From: Tenacibaculum caenipelagi
GTDB taxonomy: Bacteria > Bacteroidota > Bacteroidia > Flavobacteriales > Flavobacteriaceae
Length of the DNA: 64,000 nt
Assembly (NCBI RefSeq): GCF_004363005.1
Contig: NZ_SNYH01000005.1
Location: 1 to 64,000, forward strand
Reading direction: 5' to 3'
In this document: positions 51,475-60,905 of the stretch, piece by piece
Numbering within the stretch: position 1 is the first letter of the stretch
Layout of the letters: each line of letters starts with the position of its first letter
Program-made: the position numbers and the translations under genes
Notes under the pieces: model-generated
The model's input: only the letters and a program-made list of their open reading frames with translations
What the model was told of the DNA's origin: nothing
The model's database searches: none

Positions 51475-53106
51475 ATGGCTACAATTATAAACATGCCTCG
51501 CTTAAGCGATACGATGGAAGAAGGAGTGGTAGCTTCTTGGTTGAAAAAAGTAGGAGACAAAGTTGAAGAAGGTGATATTCTAGCTGAAATCGAAACCGAT
51601 AAGGCTACTATGGAATTCGAATCTTTTCATGAGGGCACTTTATTACATATTGGTGTTCAAGAAGGAGAAACAGCTCCTGTAGATAGTTTATTAGCTATTA
51701 TTGGTGAAGAAGGTGAAGATATTTCTGGTTTATTAAATGGAAACACTTCTGCTCCTGCTGAAGCAAAAACTGAAGAAGCTCCTAAAACTGAAGAACCTAA
51801 AACAGCAAGTACAAGTACTTCTATTCCTGAGGGAGTAAAAGTTGTTACGATGCCGCGTTTAAGTGATACCATGACTGAAGGTACTGTTGCTTCTTGGTTG
51901 AAAAAAGTAGGAGACAAAGTTGAAGAAGGTGATATTCTAGCTGAAATCGAAACTGACAAAGCTACAATGGAGTTTGAATCTTTCAACGAGGGTACTTTAT
52001 TACATATTGGTGTTCAAGAAGGTGAAAGTGCTCCAGTAGATAGCTTATTAGCTATCATTGGTGAGGCTGGAACTGACGTTTCTTCATTAATAGAAGCACA
52101 CAAATCTGGTACTATAACAAGTGCTACTTCTTCTGAAAAACAAGAAGAAGCTCCTAAAGCAACAGAAAATAAAACAGAAGCAGTTGCTACTCCAGTAGAA
52201 ACTGTATCAAATAATAAAGGTGGTCGAATTTTTGCTTCTCCTTTAGCAAAGAAAATCGCTAAAGACAAAGGAATTAATTTAGCGGATATTAAAGGTTCAG
52301 GAGAAAATGGCCGTATCATCAAAAAAGATGTTGAAAACTATACTCCAGCTACTAAAGTTGAAACTCAAGTAGCTACTAGTACTCCTGCTCCATCGGCTGT
52401 TACTAACTTTGCAATTGCAGGAGAAGAAAACACTTCAGAAGTTAAGAATTCTCAAATGCGTAAAGCTATTGCAAAAGCATTAAGTAATTCTAAATTCTCT
52501 GCTCCTCACTTCTACTTAAATATTGAAGTAGATATGGACAATGCAATGGCTTCTCGTAAAACCATTAATGCAATTCCTGACACTAAAATATCATTCAACG
52601 ATATGGTTGTAAAGGCATGTGCAATGGCTTTGAAAAAGCATCCACAAGTAAATACTAGCTGGACGGATAATGATACTTTATTCCATAATCATATTAACGT
52701 AGGTGTTGCAGTTGCTGTAGATGAAGGTTTAGTTGTACCAGTAATTAAGCATACCGACGCATTAAGCTTAACTCAAATTGGTGCTGCAGTACGTGATTTA
52801 GCAGGAAAAGCTAGAACGAAGAAAATTGCTCCTGCCGAAATGCAAGGAAGTACTTTTACGGTTTCTAACTTAGGAATGTTCGGTATTGAAAGCTTTACTT
52901 CAATTATTAACCAACCTAACTCTGCAATTTTATCGGTAGGCGCTATCGTTCAAAAACCAGTAGTTAAAAATGGAGAAATTGTAGTTGGAAATACCATGAA
53001 GTTAACCTTAGCATGTGACCATAGAACGGTTGACGGTGCTGTTGGTGCTCAGTTTTTACAAACTTTAAAAACGTATATTGAAAACCCTGTTACGATGTTA
53101 GCATAG
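51475..53106 (+). CDS. pdhC: Dihydrolipoamide acetyltransferase (E2) with two lipoyl domains
   Basis: The core E2 of the pyruvate dehydrogenase complex. The 543-aa protein has two lipoyl domains in tandem (Lys43 and Lys162 in ETDKATMEF), an Ala/Thr/Glu-rich linker after each, a peripheral-subunit-binding domain (about 245-285, ASPLAKKIAKDKG, GENGRIIKKDV), and the catalytic domain with DHRTVDG near residue 516. Sixty-five bases are identical in both lipoyl regions (51532-51596 and 51889-51953), so the duplication has been homogenised. Confidence 0.97.
   Translation: MATIINMPRLSDTMEEGVVASWLKKVGDKVEEGDILAEIETDKATMEFESFHEGTLLHIGVQEGETAPVDSLLAIIGEEGEDISGLLNGNTSAPAEAKTEEAPKTEEPKTASTSTSIPEGVKVVTMPRLSDTMTEGTVASWLKKVGDKVEEGDILAEIETDKATMEFESFNEGTLLHIGVQEGESAPVDSLLAIIGEAGTDVSSLIEAHKSGTITSATSSEKQEEAPKATENKTEAVATPVETVSNNKGGRIFASPLAKKIAKDKGINLADIKGSGENGRIIKKDVENYTPATKVETQVATSTPAPSAVTNFAIAGEENTSEVKNSQMRKAIAKALSNSKFSAPHFYLNIEVDMDNAMASRKTINAIPDTKISFNDMVVKACAMALKKHPQVNTSWTDNDTLFHNHINVGVAVAVDEGLVVPVIKHTDALSLTQIGAAVRDLAGKARTKKIAPAEMQGSTFTVSNLGMFGIESFTSIINQPNSAILSVGAIVQKPVVKNGEIVVGNTMKLTLACDHRTVDGAVGAQFLQTLKTYIENPVTMLA
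51532..51953 (+). repeat. Direct repeat of the lipoyl-domain coding sequence in pdhC
   Basis: 51532-51596 and 51889-51953 are identical over 65 bp at an offset of 357 bp (119 codons). The flanking lipoyl sequence matches more loosely. A recombination here would remove or add one lipoyl domain in frame. Confidence 0.95.
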
Positions 53107-53125
53107 TTTTAATAAAATTATAATT

Positions 53126-53154
53126 AAAAAGCTCACCTTTTGGTGAGCTTTTTT
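53126..53154 (+). terminator. Terminator after pdhC
   Basis: Twelve-bp perfect arms AAAAAGCTCACC (53126-53137) and GGTGAGCTTTTT (53142-53153) around TTTT, with a T-run. Symmetric enough to serve the convergent gene at 53165 too. Confidence 0.92.
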
Positions 53155-53164
53155 ATGAATCAAA

Positions 53165-54421
53165 TCATCCTTTTTTAGAGTTGATAATTTTAATCACCTC
53201 TCTTGCCAATTTAGGAACCGATGCCGGATTTTGTCCTGTAACCAATCGTCCATCCACTTCAACATGTTCATCCAGTGCATTTGAATACAAGAATTTTCCT
53301 CCATGATTTTCAATTGTCTTCCTTATTAAAAACGGAAAACTTTTAAAATACTCCTTCTCTTTCTTTTCATGATCTTCAGGAAAACCATTTACACGTTTGT
53401 TTTTAACAACATATTCTCCATTATTTTTCTTTAAAAAAACAATACCAGCAGTACCATGACACACTGCACTTATAACACCTTCTTGCTTTTCATAAATATC
53501 CATAGCTATTCTTTGTATCTCCTTGTTTTTAGGCACATTAAACATAGCACTACCACCTCCAACATAATAAATAGCTTTATACTCTGATGAACTAACCTGT
53601 GCTGGTTTTTTAGTATTTTTAAGCGCATACATAAAATCACTATCGTATAAATATTTCTTCTTCATTTTTTCAGATGTATTCAAATATTTTAATGGAATAG
53701 CTCCTCCTTCAGGACTCATAATATCAATATTAAAACCTGCATCAGTAAACATTTCATAAGCCAACACTATTTCATCGAAACTATTTCCTGTAGGAATGTT
53801 TGTTCCTACATAATAGTCTGTATTCGAAACTACAAACAAAATTTTATTTCCTGTTTCAATTGACGATTCTCTAGTCGCTGTTTTACTTATAATCTTCCAG
53901 TTATTTGCAAACTTCTTCAGTAAAAAAAGGTCTACAAACCTCCATTTACGGTTAGGTATTAAGATTTCAACTTTTGCCGTAGCAATATCATTCGTTATAT
54001 CAATCGAAATAATCTCTCCTATTCTACCATTAAATTCTCCTTTTTTATCAGGCGAAAAAAAACTTGAGTATTCTTCTGTTGTATATCTTTTAAACCCTTC
54101 ACGACCTATTAAATATAGTGTCGCATCTTTGTAAAAAGAACTTTTAAGAGTATTCATTTTATTAAAAGAACTTCCTTCTATATAGTTATTGAGTGTTTGT
54201 TCTATCAACTCTTTATCGGAAGGCGGTAAATTAGTATCTGGACGATCTAAACTTTCATAAAACAATCTGTCGTCAGATACAAAACTCTTGTCATAATTAA
54301 TTACTTTTTGTTGTTTGCTTCCATAAATACTAACTAGAAGTTTTCCCTTAGCATCCTCTTTTTCTTGTGAAAAACCGAATAGAAAAAAGAAAGACACTAC
54401 TACTGTAGATATAATTTTCAT
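53165..54421 (-). CDS. Secreted fusion of an NTF2-like lumazine-binding domain and a DJ-1/PfpI domain
   Basis: A 418-aa protein with a signal peptide (MKIISTVVVSFFFLFGFSQ). Residues about 65-190 match the NTF2-fold putative lumazine-binding family (IEQTLNNYIEGSS, FVDLFLLKKFANNWKIISK); residues about 195-415 are a DJ-1/PfpI class I amidotransferase-like domain with the nucleophile elbow AVCHGTAG. DJ-1-type proteins act as glyoxalases, deglycases or chaperones. An exported form with an NTF2-like partner is unusual. A perfect palindrome lies 62 nt upstream. Confidence 0.82.
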   Translation of the reverse strand: MKIISTVVVSFFFLFGFSQEKEDAKGKLLVSIYGSKQQKVINYDKSFVSDDRLFYESLDRPDTNLPPSDKELIEQTLNNYIEGSSFNKMNTLKSSFYKDATLYLIGREGFKRYTTEEYSSFFSPDKKGEFNGRIGEIISIDITNDIATAKVEILIPNRKWRFVDLFLLKKFANNWKIISKTATRESSIETGNKILFVVSNTDYYVGTNIPTGNSFDEIVLAYEMFTDAGFNIDIMSPEGGAIPLKYLNTSEKMKKKYLYDSDFMYALKNTKKPAQVSSSEYKAIYYVGGGSAMFNVPKNKEIQRIAMDIYEKQEGVISAVCHGTAGIVFLKKNNGEYVVKNKRVNGFPEDHEKKEKEYFKSFPFLIRKTIENHGGKFLYSNALDEHVEVDGRLVTGQNPASVPKLAREVIKIINSKKG

Positions 54422-54482
54422 TTTAAAAGATTTTAATTTGATTTCAAACCTCTTAAAACAATCTTCCTTTTTAATGATGTAC

Positions 54483-54507
54483 TATAATTTAGGCGTCCTA
54501 AATTATA
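54483..54507. promoter_or_regulatory. Perfect 11-bp inverted repeat, candidate operator
   Basis: TATAATTTAGG (54483-54493), CGT, CCTAAATTATA (54497-54507). No T-run follows, so it is not a terminator for the AraC gene. It is upstream of the DJ-1 fusion gene and is a good operator candidate. Confidence 0.65.
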
Positions 54508-54524
54508 ATCCTGTACTAAAAACC

Positions 54525-55574
54525 TTATAAAAACTGCTTTTGATATTGAGCTGGAGTTTGCCCAACCACTTTTTTAAACGTAGCGTAAAAGTTTGATTTT
54601 GAAGAAAATCCAGCTTCAAAACCTATGCTTTCTAAAGTGATTTTATGATTTTCTTTTAACAATTTCTTTGCTTCTTCAATCCTATATTCATTTAGGAATG
54701 TTGCAAAACTTTTTCCTAGATTGTCATTTAAAAACTGCGATAATTTATGAGAAGACACACCTACTTTATTAGAAATATCAGACAGTTTTATATCTGTATC
54801 CTTATACAATTCTTCTTCTTTCATTAACATATCTAGTTGTAATTTCAACGAAACCGCTTCTTTATTTTCTATTTTTTTAGCGGAGTATTTCTCTGGCAAA
54901 TCTCTAAAAATAGACTCTCTATTTTTCTTAGAAAGAAACAATAACACTAATCCATAAAAAACAATAGAAAAAGTAACAGTTCCTACAAAATAAAAATAAA
55001 AATAACCAATTATATATGCCAAATAAATTAGCAGATTACTCATATAAACGGCTACCAACCATATTTCAGAAGTAGTGCAAACTTCTTTTTTTGAAAATAA
55101 CTTCTTAAAAACATTCTTTAATACAAAACCAGACAACGCTACATACACACCCCAAACCAAATAAATAAACTTTACAAAATAGGTATTCCAAAAAAGCATA
55201 TTGGTTACATACGGTTTTATAATCCCTACTGTAAGTACAATTAGAAGTAATATCAAAAAATGAGTTTTCCATTTTACCGGAATACTCTTTGTCTTAATTA
55301 CAGAAGATTTCAAATAATAATACAATGAAATTCCTATTAAAAAACAGGCTGACAAACCTATTTGGATAATCCATAAATTTCTCTCTTCCCTAGGAGTAAA
55401 TATTGTGTAAACAGACTTCCCTATTCTCACTGTTAAGAAGAAGGTTAATAACCCAAATAAAAAATTAGGAACTCTTTTTGTTTTATCAATCAATAAAAAA
55501 TAAACACTAACTAAAAGGCCATTAAAAACACCTAAAGAACAAATAAAAAAAAGTAGTGGATTGTTAAACATCAT
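54525..55574 (-). CDS. AraC family regulator with N-terminal membrane domain
   Basis: A 349-aa protein with seven or so hydrophobic helices in residues 1-220, then a cytoplasmic AraC-type double helix-turn-helix (about 240-349): ISNKVGVSSHKLSQFLNDNLGKSF and the second motif GFSSKSNFYATFKKVVGQTPAQYQ. Membrane-anchored AraC regulators of this form are common in Bacteroidetes and are thought to respond to envelope or external signals. It is upstream of the DJ-1 fusion gene, a possible target. Confidence 0.9.
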   Translation of the reverse strand: MMFNNPLLFFICSLGVFNGLLVSVYFLLIDKTKRVPNFLFGLLTFFLTVRIGKSVYTIFTPREERNLWIIQIGLSACFLIGISLYYYLKSSVIKTKSIPVKWKTHFLILLLIVLTVGIIKPYVTNMLFWNTYFVKFIYLVWGVYVALSGFVLKNVFKKLFSKKEVCTTSEIWLVAVYMSNLLIYLAYIIGYFYFYFVGTVTFSIVFYGLVLLFLSKKNRESIFRDLPEKYSAKKIENKEAVSLKLQLDMLMKEEELYKDTDIKLSDISNKVGVSSHKLSQFLNDNLGKSFATFLNEYRIEEAKKLLKENHKITLESIGFEAGFSSKSNFYATFKKVVGQTPAQYQKQFL

Positions 55575-55636
55575 ATCATTAGCAAAATACTCAACTAAAA
55601 TATAAAATGATGCTATTATAACTAGCTATAATTTTA

Positions 55637-56182
55637 TTAATTTTTCAACACCTTTTGAGCTTGAACTATATGACGTTCATTATGAAAAATTACAAAACGA
55701 AACGTATCTCCTAATCTAAATTTTAATAAAGGCAGTGTTATTGCTGTTTTAATTCTAGTTAAATCTTTTTGTTTAGCTTCCTCAAGTAACTCTAATAGTT
55801 TTTTCTGATTGTTTAAAAAGTTAGTTATTACTTCTTTAGTATTTAACTTTGAATAGATCGGGTTCTTACTCTTAAATGTATTCATCGTTTTCATACCTTC
55901 TTTCGGCAACATACTTACTGCAAACTTGTTACCCCAATACCCAGATTTAAAAGTAGTTGATTTATGGTGTTTAGAGTTTTGTAGTTGCTTTTGTATTTCA
56001 TCATTGTAAAAATCTGCGTACAAGTTTAAATGTTCCAAACACTCAACAACCGACCAAGGCTTTGTATCTTTTTTTCTTTGCAAGTCAACTTCTGAAAATT
56101 CATTTAGTGATTGCACAAATTGAATATGAGCATTTACATATTGCTTTAGCTCTTCTAACAATGCTTCTGTTTTAAAAATCAT
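55637..56182 (-). CDS. DinB family protein
   Basis: A 181-aa protein with a DinB-like four-helix bundle. The metal-binding histidines are probably in WSVVECLEHLNLY (His in helix 2) and NERHIVQAQKV (His in helix 4). Related proteins are thiol-dependent metal enzymes, such as bacillithiol transferases, or of unknown function. It is co-directional with the Crp/Fnr gene upstream (52-nt gap). Confidence 0.85.
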   Translation of the reverse strand: MIFKTEALLEELKQYVNAHIQFVQSLNEFSEVDLQRKKDTKPWSVVECLEHLNLYADFYNDEIQKQLQNSKHHKSTTFKSGYWGNKFAVSMLPKEGMKTMNTFKSKNPIYSKLNTKEVITNFLNNQKKLLELLEEAKQKDLTRIKTAITLPLLKFRLGDTFRFVIFHNERHIVQAQKVLKN

Positions 56183-56234
56183 CTTTTAAAATTTTCTTCA
56201 AAATTGACTCTTTTATAATGAAAAAATCTTGAGG

Positions 56235-56768
56235 CTAATCAAGAGTTTTTAAAATTCTTGATAATGTTTCTGGGGTCATTCTTAAATAAGAAGCTATATA
56301 TTTTAAAGGAATCTCTTGAAATACTTGTGGACTCCTATGTAGTACATTTTCAAAACGCTTTTGTGGTGAATAAGTTATTAAATCTATTTCTCGTTCTATT
56401 TGTTGGTACACAAAACTTTGTAGTAATTGTTCCCATATCTTTTTATTTTCTTCAGAAGCTTGCATAAGTACTGTAAAACCTTTTTTAGAAATCTTCTTTA
56501 AACGACATTTCTTTAATGTTTGTATATAAAACTTTGTTGGTTGTTCAGTTAAAAAAGAGTCTAACGCTGTTATTATAGAGTTTTTGTACCCAAATCGAAT
56601 AGTATGCTCTTCTTCATCCTCAATAAAAACACGTAAACTTCCTTCTTCTACTAAAAATAAATCGGAGTTTATAGCATCTTTAGTTACTAAATATTCATTT
56701 CTTTTAAGAACAATTTCTCCCTCCCAATTAGATTCTAAAATCCCTAAGAGCTTCTGATAAAAATCCAT
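56235..56768 (-). CDS. Crp/Fnr family transcriptional regulator
   Basis: A 177-aa regulator with an effector barrel (EEGSLRVFIEDEEEHTIRFGYKNS) and a C-terminal winged helix ending in YIASYLRMTPETLSRILKTLD. Third Crp/Fnr member in the window, with no Fe-S cysteines. Its ATG overlaps the radical SAM gene's TAA as TAATG, so the two are coupled. Confidence 0.9.
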   Translation of the reverse strand: MDFYQKLLGILESNWEGEIVLKRNEYLVTKDAINSDLFLVEEGSLRVFIEDEEEHTIRFGYKNSIITALDSFLTEQPTKFYIQTLKKCRLKKISKKGFTVLMQASEENKKIWEQLLQSFVYQQIEREIDLITYSPQKRFENVLHRSPQVFQEIPLKYIASYLRMTPETLSRILKTLD

Positions 56769-57832
56769 TAAAATAAGCTTGTTTGATTGGTTTGATGCTT
56801 GTCAAATTTAGAAAAATCTAATGGAGGTAAATGTTGATCTTTTAAATACATATTTTTCGCAAGCTTAAATTGCATTTTTATTTGTTCGGCTATCTTACCT
56901 TCTCCTCGCATTCTATTTCCATAGCGTGAATCATTTAATGTTCCTCCATGACAATCTTCTATTTGATGTAAAATTTTCTCTGCTCTATCCGGATAGGTTT
57001 TACGCAACCAATTGGTAAAAATTTCTCCTATGGCCCCATTTAAACGCACTATTGTATATCCTATTGATTTTGCTCCTAATTCACTTACTTTCTTTACTAA
57101 TGGAAGTATTTCATGACTATTAATAGAAGGAATAATAGGTGCCATCATTACATTGACAGGAATATTATGTTCAGTTAATATTTGAACTGTTTCTAATCTT
57201 TTCTTGATAGATGCTGTTCTAGGCTCCACCAATCTTCTTGTTTCTTCAGATAGTGATGTAATAGATATACTTACCCTTACTAAATTTAAAGCTGCCATTT
57301 CTTTTAAAATATCTAAATCACGAAGAATTAAAGCGTTTTTGGTTATCATACTTACAGGATGCTTCAACTTTAATAATATTTGTAGCATTTTTCGGGTAAT
57401 CTCCAACTTCTTTTCAATAGGCTGATAACAATCTGTATTTCCAGAAAACATAATATCTTGTGGTTTCCAACCTTTACTCCGAAGTTTTTTTTCTAGTAAT
57501 TCTGGTGCATTAGCTTTGTATAAAATTTTACGCTCAAAATCCAAACCTACTGAATACCCCCAATATTCATGAGTATTACGCGCATAACAGTAAATACATC
57601 CATGTTCACAGCCTTGATAAGGATTCATGGAATAAGAAAAACCAATGTCTGGGCTCGTCACTTTATTTAGAATTGTTTTGGGATAAATTTCTAAATAAGA
57701 TGTTTTGTTATTGTCTGCCGATTCATTTTCAGCATCACAATAATTCAAGAAATCATCCAATACCTCACGTTGATGTTGTAAAAACTTGTTATGTGTATTA
57801 TGTTGTGCACCACGCCCTTTAATGTAGTCCAT
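56768..57832 (-). CDS. PA0069 family radical SAM protein
   Basis: A 354-aa radical SAM protein with the cluster motif CEHGCIYC (Cys75, Cys79, Cys82) followed by YARNTHEYWG, and SGNTDCYQPIEK. This pattern is that of the PA0069/SplB-related family, whose role may be in repair of DNA or RNA photolesions, though no substrate is proven. It begins 174 nt downstream of the S8 protease stop and ends in the Crp/Fnr start codon. Confidence 0.92.
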   Translation of the reverse strand: MDYIKGRGAQHNTHNKFLQHQREVLDDFLNYCDAENESADNNKTSYLEIYPKTILNKVTSPDIGFSYSMNPYQGCEHGCIYCYARNTHEYWGYSVGLDFERKILYKANAPELLEKKLRSKGWKPQDIMFSGNTDCYQPIEKKLEITRKMLQILLKLKHPVSMITKNALILRDLDILKEMAALNLVRVSISITSLSEETRRLVEPRTASIKKRLETVQILTEHNIPVNVMMAPIIPSINSHEILPLVKKVSELGAKSIGYTIVRLNGAIGEIFTNWLRKTYPDRAEKILHQIEDCHGGTLNDSRYGNRMRGEGKIAEQIKMQFKLAKNMYLKDQHLPPLDFSKFDKHQTNQTSLF

Positions 57833-57868
57833 AATATCTAAATAAAACGTTACTAAAATTGTCTTTAG

Positions 57869-57945
57869 AATGATGCTATCGAGAACACGTTAAAACAACC
57901 TCTCAATACAATTTCGACAGAGAATCGAAATCATCCGAAGTGACG
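57869..57945. repeat. REP-like palindromic element between the S8 protease and radical SAM genes
   Basis: Contains a perfect stem ATTTCGA (57911-57917) and TCGAAAT (57925-57931), and outer CGAGAACACG and CGAAGTGACG segments. It resembles the dispersed GTCACTTCG-type elements of Flavobacteriaceae; that resemblance is from memory. No reading frame crosses it. Confidence 0.55.
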
Positions 57946-58006
57946 TTATAAAATTACAAGAAAAGAAAACACAAAAGTGTTAATATTGACAAATTTATCA
58001 ACCCTC

Positions 58007-60823
58007 CTAAGGTTTCACTAGTATTTTTTTAACAGCTATTTGACGCCCCTCTTTTAGTAAACGAACAAATAACAAGCCTGTTTTAAAATTTGGTATCGGA
58101 ATAGTTTGCCTAATTTTTTGAAGCTTGTTTGTATAAATTACTCTTCCTGTAACATCAACTATTTCTATATCTAAATCATTTCCTCTAGAATATAAAAACA
58201 TTCCTTCTGAAGCTGTTACTGGGTTTGGATATATTTTTAAGGTATTATCAAAAGGGAAACTTATATCTATAACATCTGTATAAATTTCTGAACCATCATT
58301 TAAAATAATCCGAGCTCTGTATTCATTTTCACCTCCTAAAACACCACTATCATCTACTTGAAGTTCTTGAGTATTGGGATTTGTAAAAGTTTTTATTATT
58401 TCAGTATCTCCATTTAGAGTCTTTTCAAAAACAACAGACGCCACATTTTTCAAGGTACTTAAACTTAATCGTATATCAACAACATTTTCATCTTTTATAA
58501 AAGCTAAGAAACTCTTATAGTAGCAGTAAATAGATTGCAAATCATAATTTATCGTTTGCCCCTTAACTCCTTTTTCCACATCAAAAACAGGGGTTATAGA
58601 TATATATGGCGTTTTAAATGTATTTTTTGGTATAACTACACTCGTTTCATTTAATGTTGTATTAGTATGCATATGAGTTTCCTCTAAAAGCTGCACATCA
58701 TAAGCAATTGCATTAGAAACAGCCTCCCAACTAAATTGAATATTTTCATCACAGTTATAGTCTATAGTAGGAGTGATAATATCAGATACTACAAACTCAT
58801 CGGAGGCATAATAAACTCCATTAATTAAAGCTCTTAATTGCACTACACCGTTAGTTTCAGGAGTATTCCAAAGCAAAAAAGGACTCGAAACATTTGTTGA
58901 ATTCACAACTTCTACCCAACCTCCGTTGTTTATCGAATATTCTATTTTACTTATAGGGTTCCCTAAATTGTTTGTCCATCTTATATACTTATCTGTTTTG
59001 GTAGGTAGCTGATCGTTTTTTGTTGGATAATTCCAGGTAAATACATTTTTAGGTTGAATAAAATACGAGATAGAAAATGATTGTGAATAAGTTGCTAGTG
59101 AGTTTGCTTTTACCTTCAATTTATACGTTCCTTCTTCAGGATTATCAATTGTAATTAATTCTACATTGTTTATATGGTCTTCTCCTTGTACCGCTTCTTT
59201 TTCCAAAGAATCTAAAGATGGTGTAGCATCTAAAACCCATGGAAACCACGTATTAGAATCTTTACTCATTTCTAAATCAAGATCGTTAACCAACGCTATA
59301 TTATCGTAAACATTTGCTGGAACATCATTCCAAACTAAGGCTATTCTTACTTCTTGAGTTGTTGCATTAATAGGTATCAAGTACTCTTTAACTTCATTAC
59401 TTGAAATTACATCATTAATATAACTACCATCGTCTAAAACCTTCATACTTTGAGATGCGTCTACATTTCCATAACCGCTTTTAAAATCAATTCCTTTAAC
59501 ACCTACATCATCAGCTCCAGCTATCAATAATGATTTCACTAATGATGAGGGAGGAAATGTATTCGTGCTCTCTTTATATTTTTGCTGAAGTAAAGCTGCC
59601 ACTCCCGAAACTACAGCAGCTGCATCAGAAGTCCCTTCTGGTCCATGAGCGACTAGCTCGGGTTTTATTCTTCCATCGTAAGTAGGTCCTTTAGAACTTC
59701 TCGAGTTTATGACCAACTCTTCATTTACTCCGCCAACAACTAGTATATTTTTAGCCATTTTAAAATTTCCAGTCATATTTGCATACCCAACTATTCCTTT
59801 ATAGTTTCCTTCTGTAGAAGTTGCTTCTCCAGTATTACCTGAAGAAAACACATGAAGTAATTCAGGTATATCAATCGTGCTTTGATCATATGCATTGGCT
59901 TCGACTCCGTAAAAATTTTCAATCTCTGTTCCGTAAGAATGATTTTGAATAAAAATATCATTATCAATATAATAAGCATCGTTATCGGGTAGTAATGTGC
60001 TAAAATCAGAAGACGATAAATAGCCATGATAAGCAACTCCTTTAGAATCATAAGTACTATTCCCTGCTCCTCCTATTGTAGTAGCCATTAAAGTTGCATG
60101 ACTAGAGGTACTTTCAGACTCATTTCCATACAACTTTATTCTATTTCTTAAATCTATATCTTCTACATCAAATAGTAACTCCTTGACAGAAACTGTAATT
60201 CCTTCTCCATTAATCGTGTTATAATCGTTATGAACATCGTATACATTATTGACACTTAAATCTACTTTTTCTATTGAAATCGCTTCTGGTTTTGGAGTAA
60301 GTTGTGTATCTATATAAATACTTTGATATAGTGAAGCTATTTTAACTATCTCATTTGAAGACACTTCTAAGGTTAAAAGGTCTTTATATCTATGTAATAT
60401 TTTAATATTTAGGTTTTTCCCAGCTACTTCTTTCAAAAAACTTTTTGAATTAATTGTTTTTACTACAATTTTTACCCTTTTATTTTTTTTCTTAGATAAC
60501 TCTGTACTTCTGTTTGACAGTTTCCAATTATTATTTATATCAAACAAATCTCCTTTAAAAGTAAAACCGTTAACTTCCTCTTTTTTAGTTACTATAAAAA
60601 AATTATCATCCAATTTTCTTATAATATTTATCGATTTTTTGTTTAATATTAAGTCTTTTTTACTAATCAGATAATATTTTTTTTTCAATATCTTTTTCTC
60701 TAATTTCTTTGGCTCAATTTTTTTAACATTAAGAGGAAAATCAACTTGGGAGTATGCCTTGAAGGTAAAAAACACACCACAAAAAAAAAGAAAAAAAAGC
60801 CTCATAAAATATATTTTATTCAT
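58007..60823 (-). CDS. S8 (subtilisin-like) serine protease with a T9SS sorting domain
   Basis: A 938-aa exported protease. The start at 60823 (MNKIYFMRLFFLFFCG) gives a good signal peptide; 60847 and 60805 are also possible. Catalytic His is in SSHATLMATTIGG and Ser in GTSDAAAVVSGV; the Asp is in the LLFDVEDIDLRNRI region, atypical but usual for this flavobacterial subgroup. Fn3-like regions follow (about 620-790), and the C-terminal 80 residues (LKIYPNPVTASEG ... VKKILVKP) form a Por-secretion/T9SS type A sorting domain. It is divergent from the M57 protease gene. Confidence 0.92.
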   Translation of the reverse strand: MNKIYFMRLFFLFFCGVFFTFKAYSQVDFPLNVKKIEPKKLEKKILKKKYYLISKKDLILNKKSINIIRKLDDNFFIVTKKEEVNGFTFKGDLFDINNNWKLSNRSTELSKKKNKRVKIVVKTINSKSFLKEVAGKNLNIKILHRYKDLLTLEVSSNEIVKIASLYQSIYIDTQLTPKPEAISIEKVDLSVNNVYDVHNDYNTINGEGITVSVKELLFDVEDIDLRNRIKLYGNESESTSSHATLMATTIGGAGNSTYDSKGVAYHGYLSSSDFSTLLPDNDAYYIDNDIFIQNHSYGTEIENFYGVEANAYDQSTIDIPELLHVFSSGNTGEATSTEGNYKGIVGYANMTGNFKMAKNILVVGGVNEELVINSRSSKGPTYDGRIKPELVAHGPEGTSDAAAVVSGVAALLQQKYKESTNTFPPSSLVKSLLIAGADDVGVKGIDFKSGYGNVDASQSMKVLDDGSYINDVISSNEVKEYLIPINATTQEVRIALVWNDVPANVYDNIALVNDLDLEMSKDSNTWFPWVLDATPSLDSLEKEAVQGEDHINNVELITIDNPEEGTYKLKVKANSLATYSQSFSISYFIQPKNVFTWNYPTKNDQLPTKTDKYIRWTNNLGNPISKIEYSINNGGWVEVVNSTNVSSPFLLWNTPETNGVVQLRALINGVYYASDEFVVSDIITPTIDYNCDENIQFSWEAVSNAIAYDVQLLEETHMHTNTTLNETSVVIPKNTFKTPYISITPVFDVEKGVKGQTINYDLQSIYCYYKSFLAFIKDENVVDIRLSLSTLKNVASVVFEKTLNGDTEIIKTFTNPNTQELQVDDSGVLGGENEYRARIILNDGSEIYTDVIDISFPFDNTLKIYPNPVTASEGMFLYSRGNDLDIEIVDVTGRVIYTNKLQKIRQTIPIPNFKTGLLFVRLLKEGRQIAVKKILVKP

Positions 60824-60905
60824 ACAAATAAAATGCTTTTTTTGCATATTTCATTACAAAAACATACATTTACTAACGAATTTTAAAAAACTAACCCTTC
60901 AAAAA

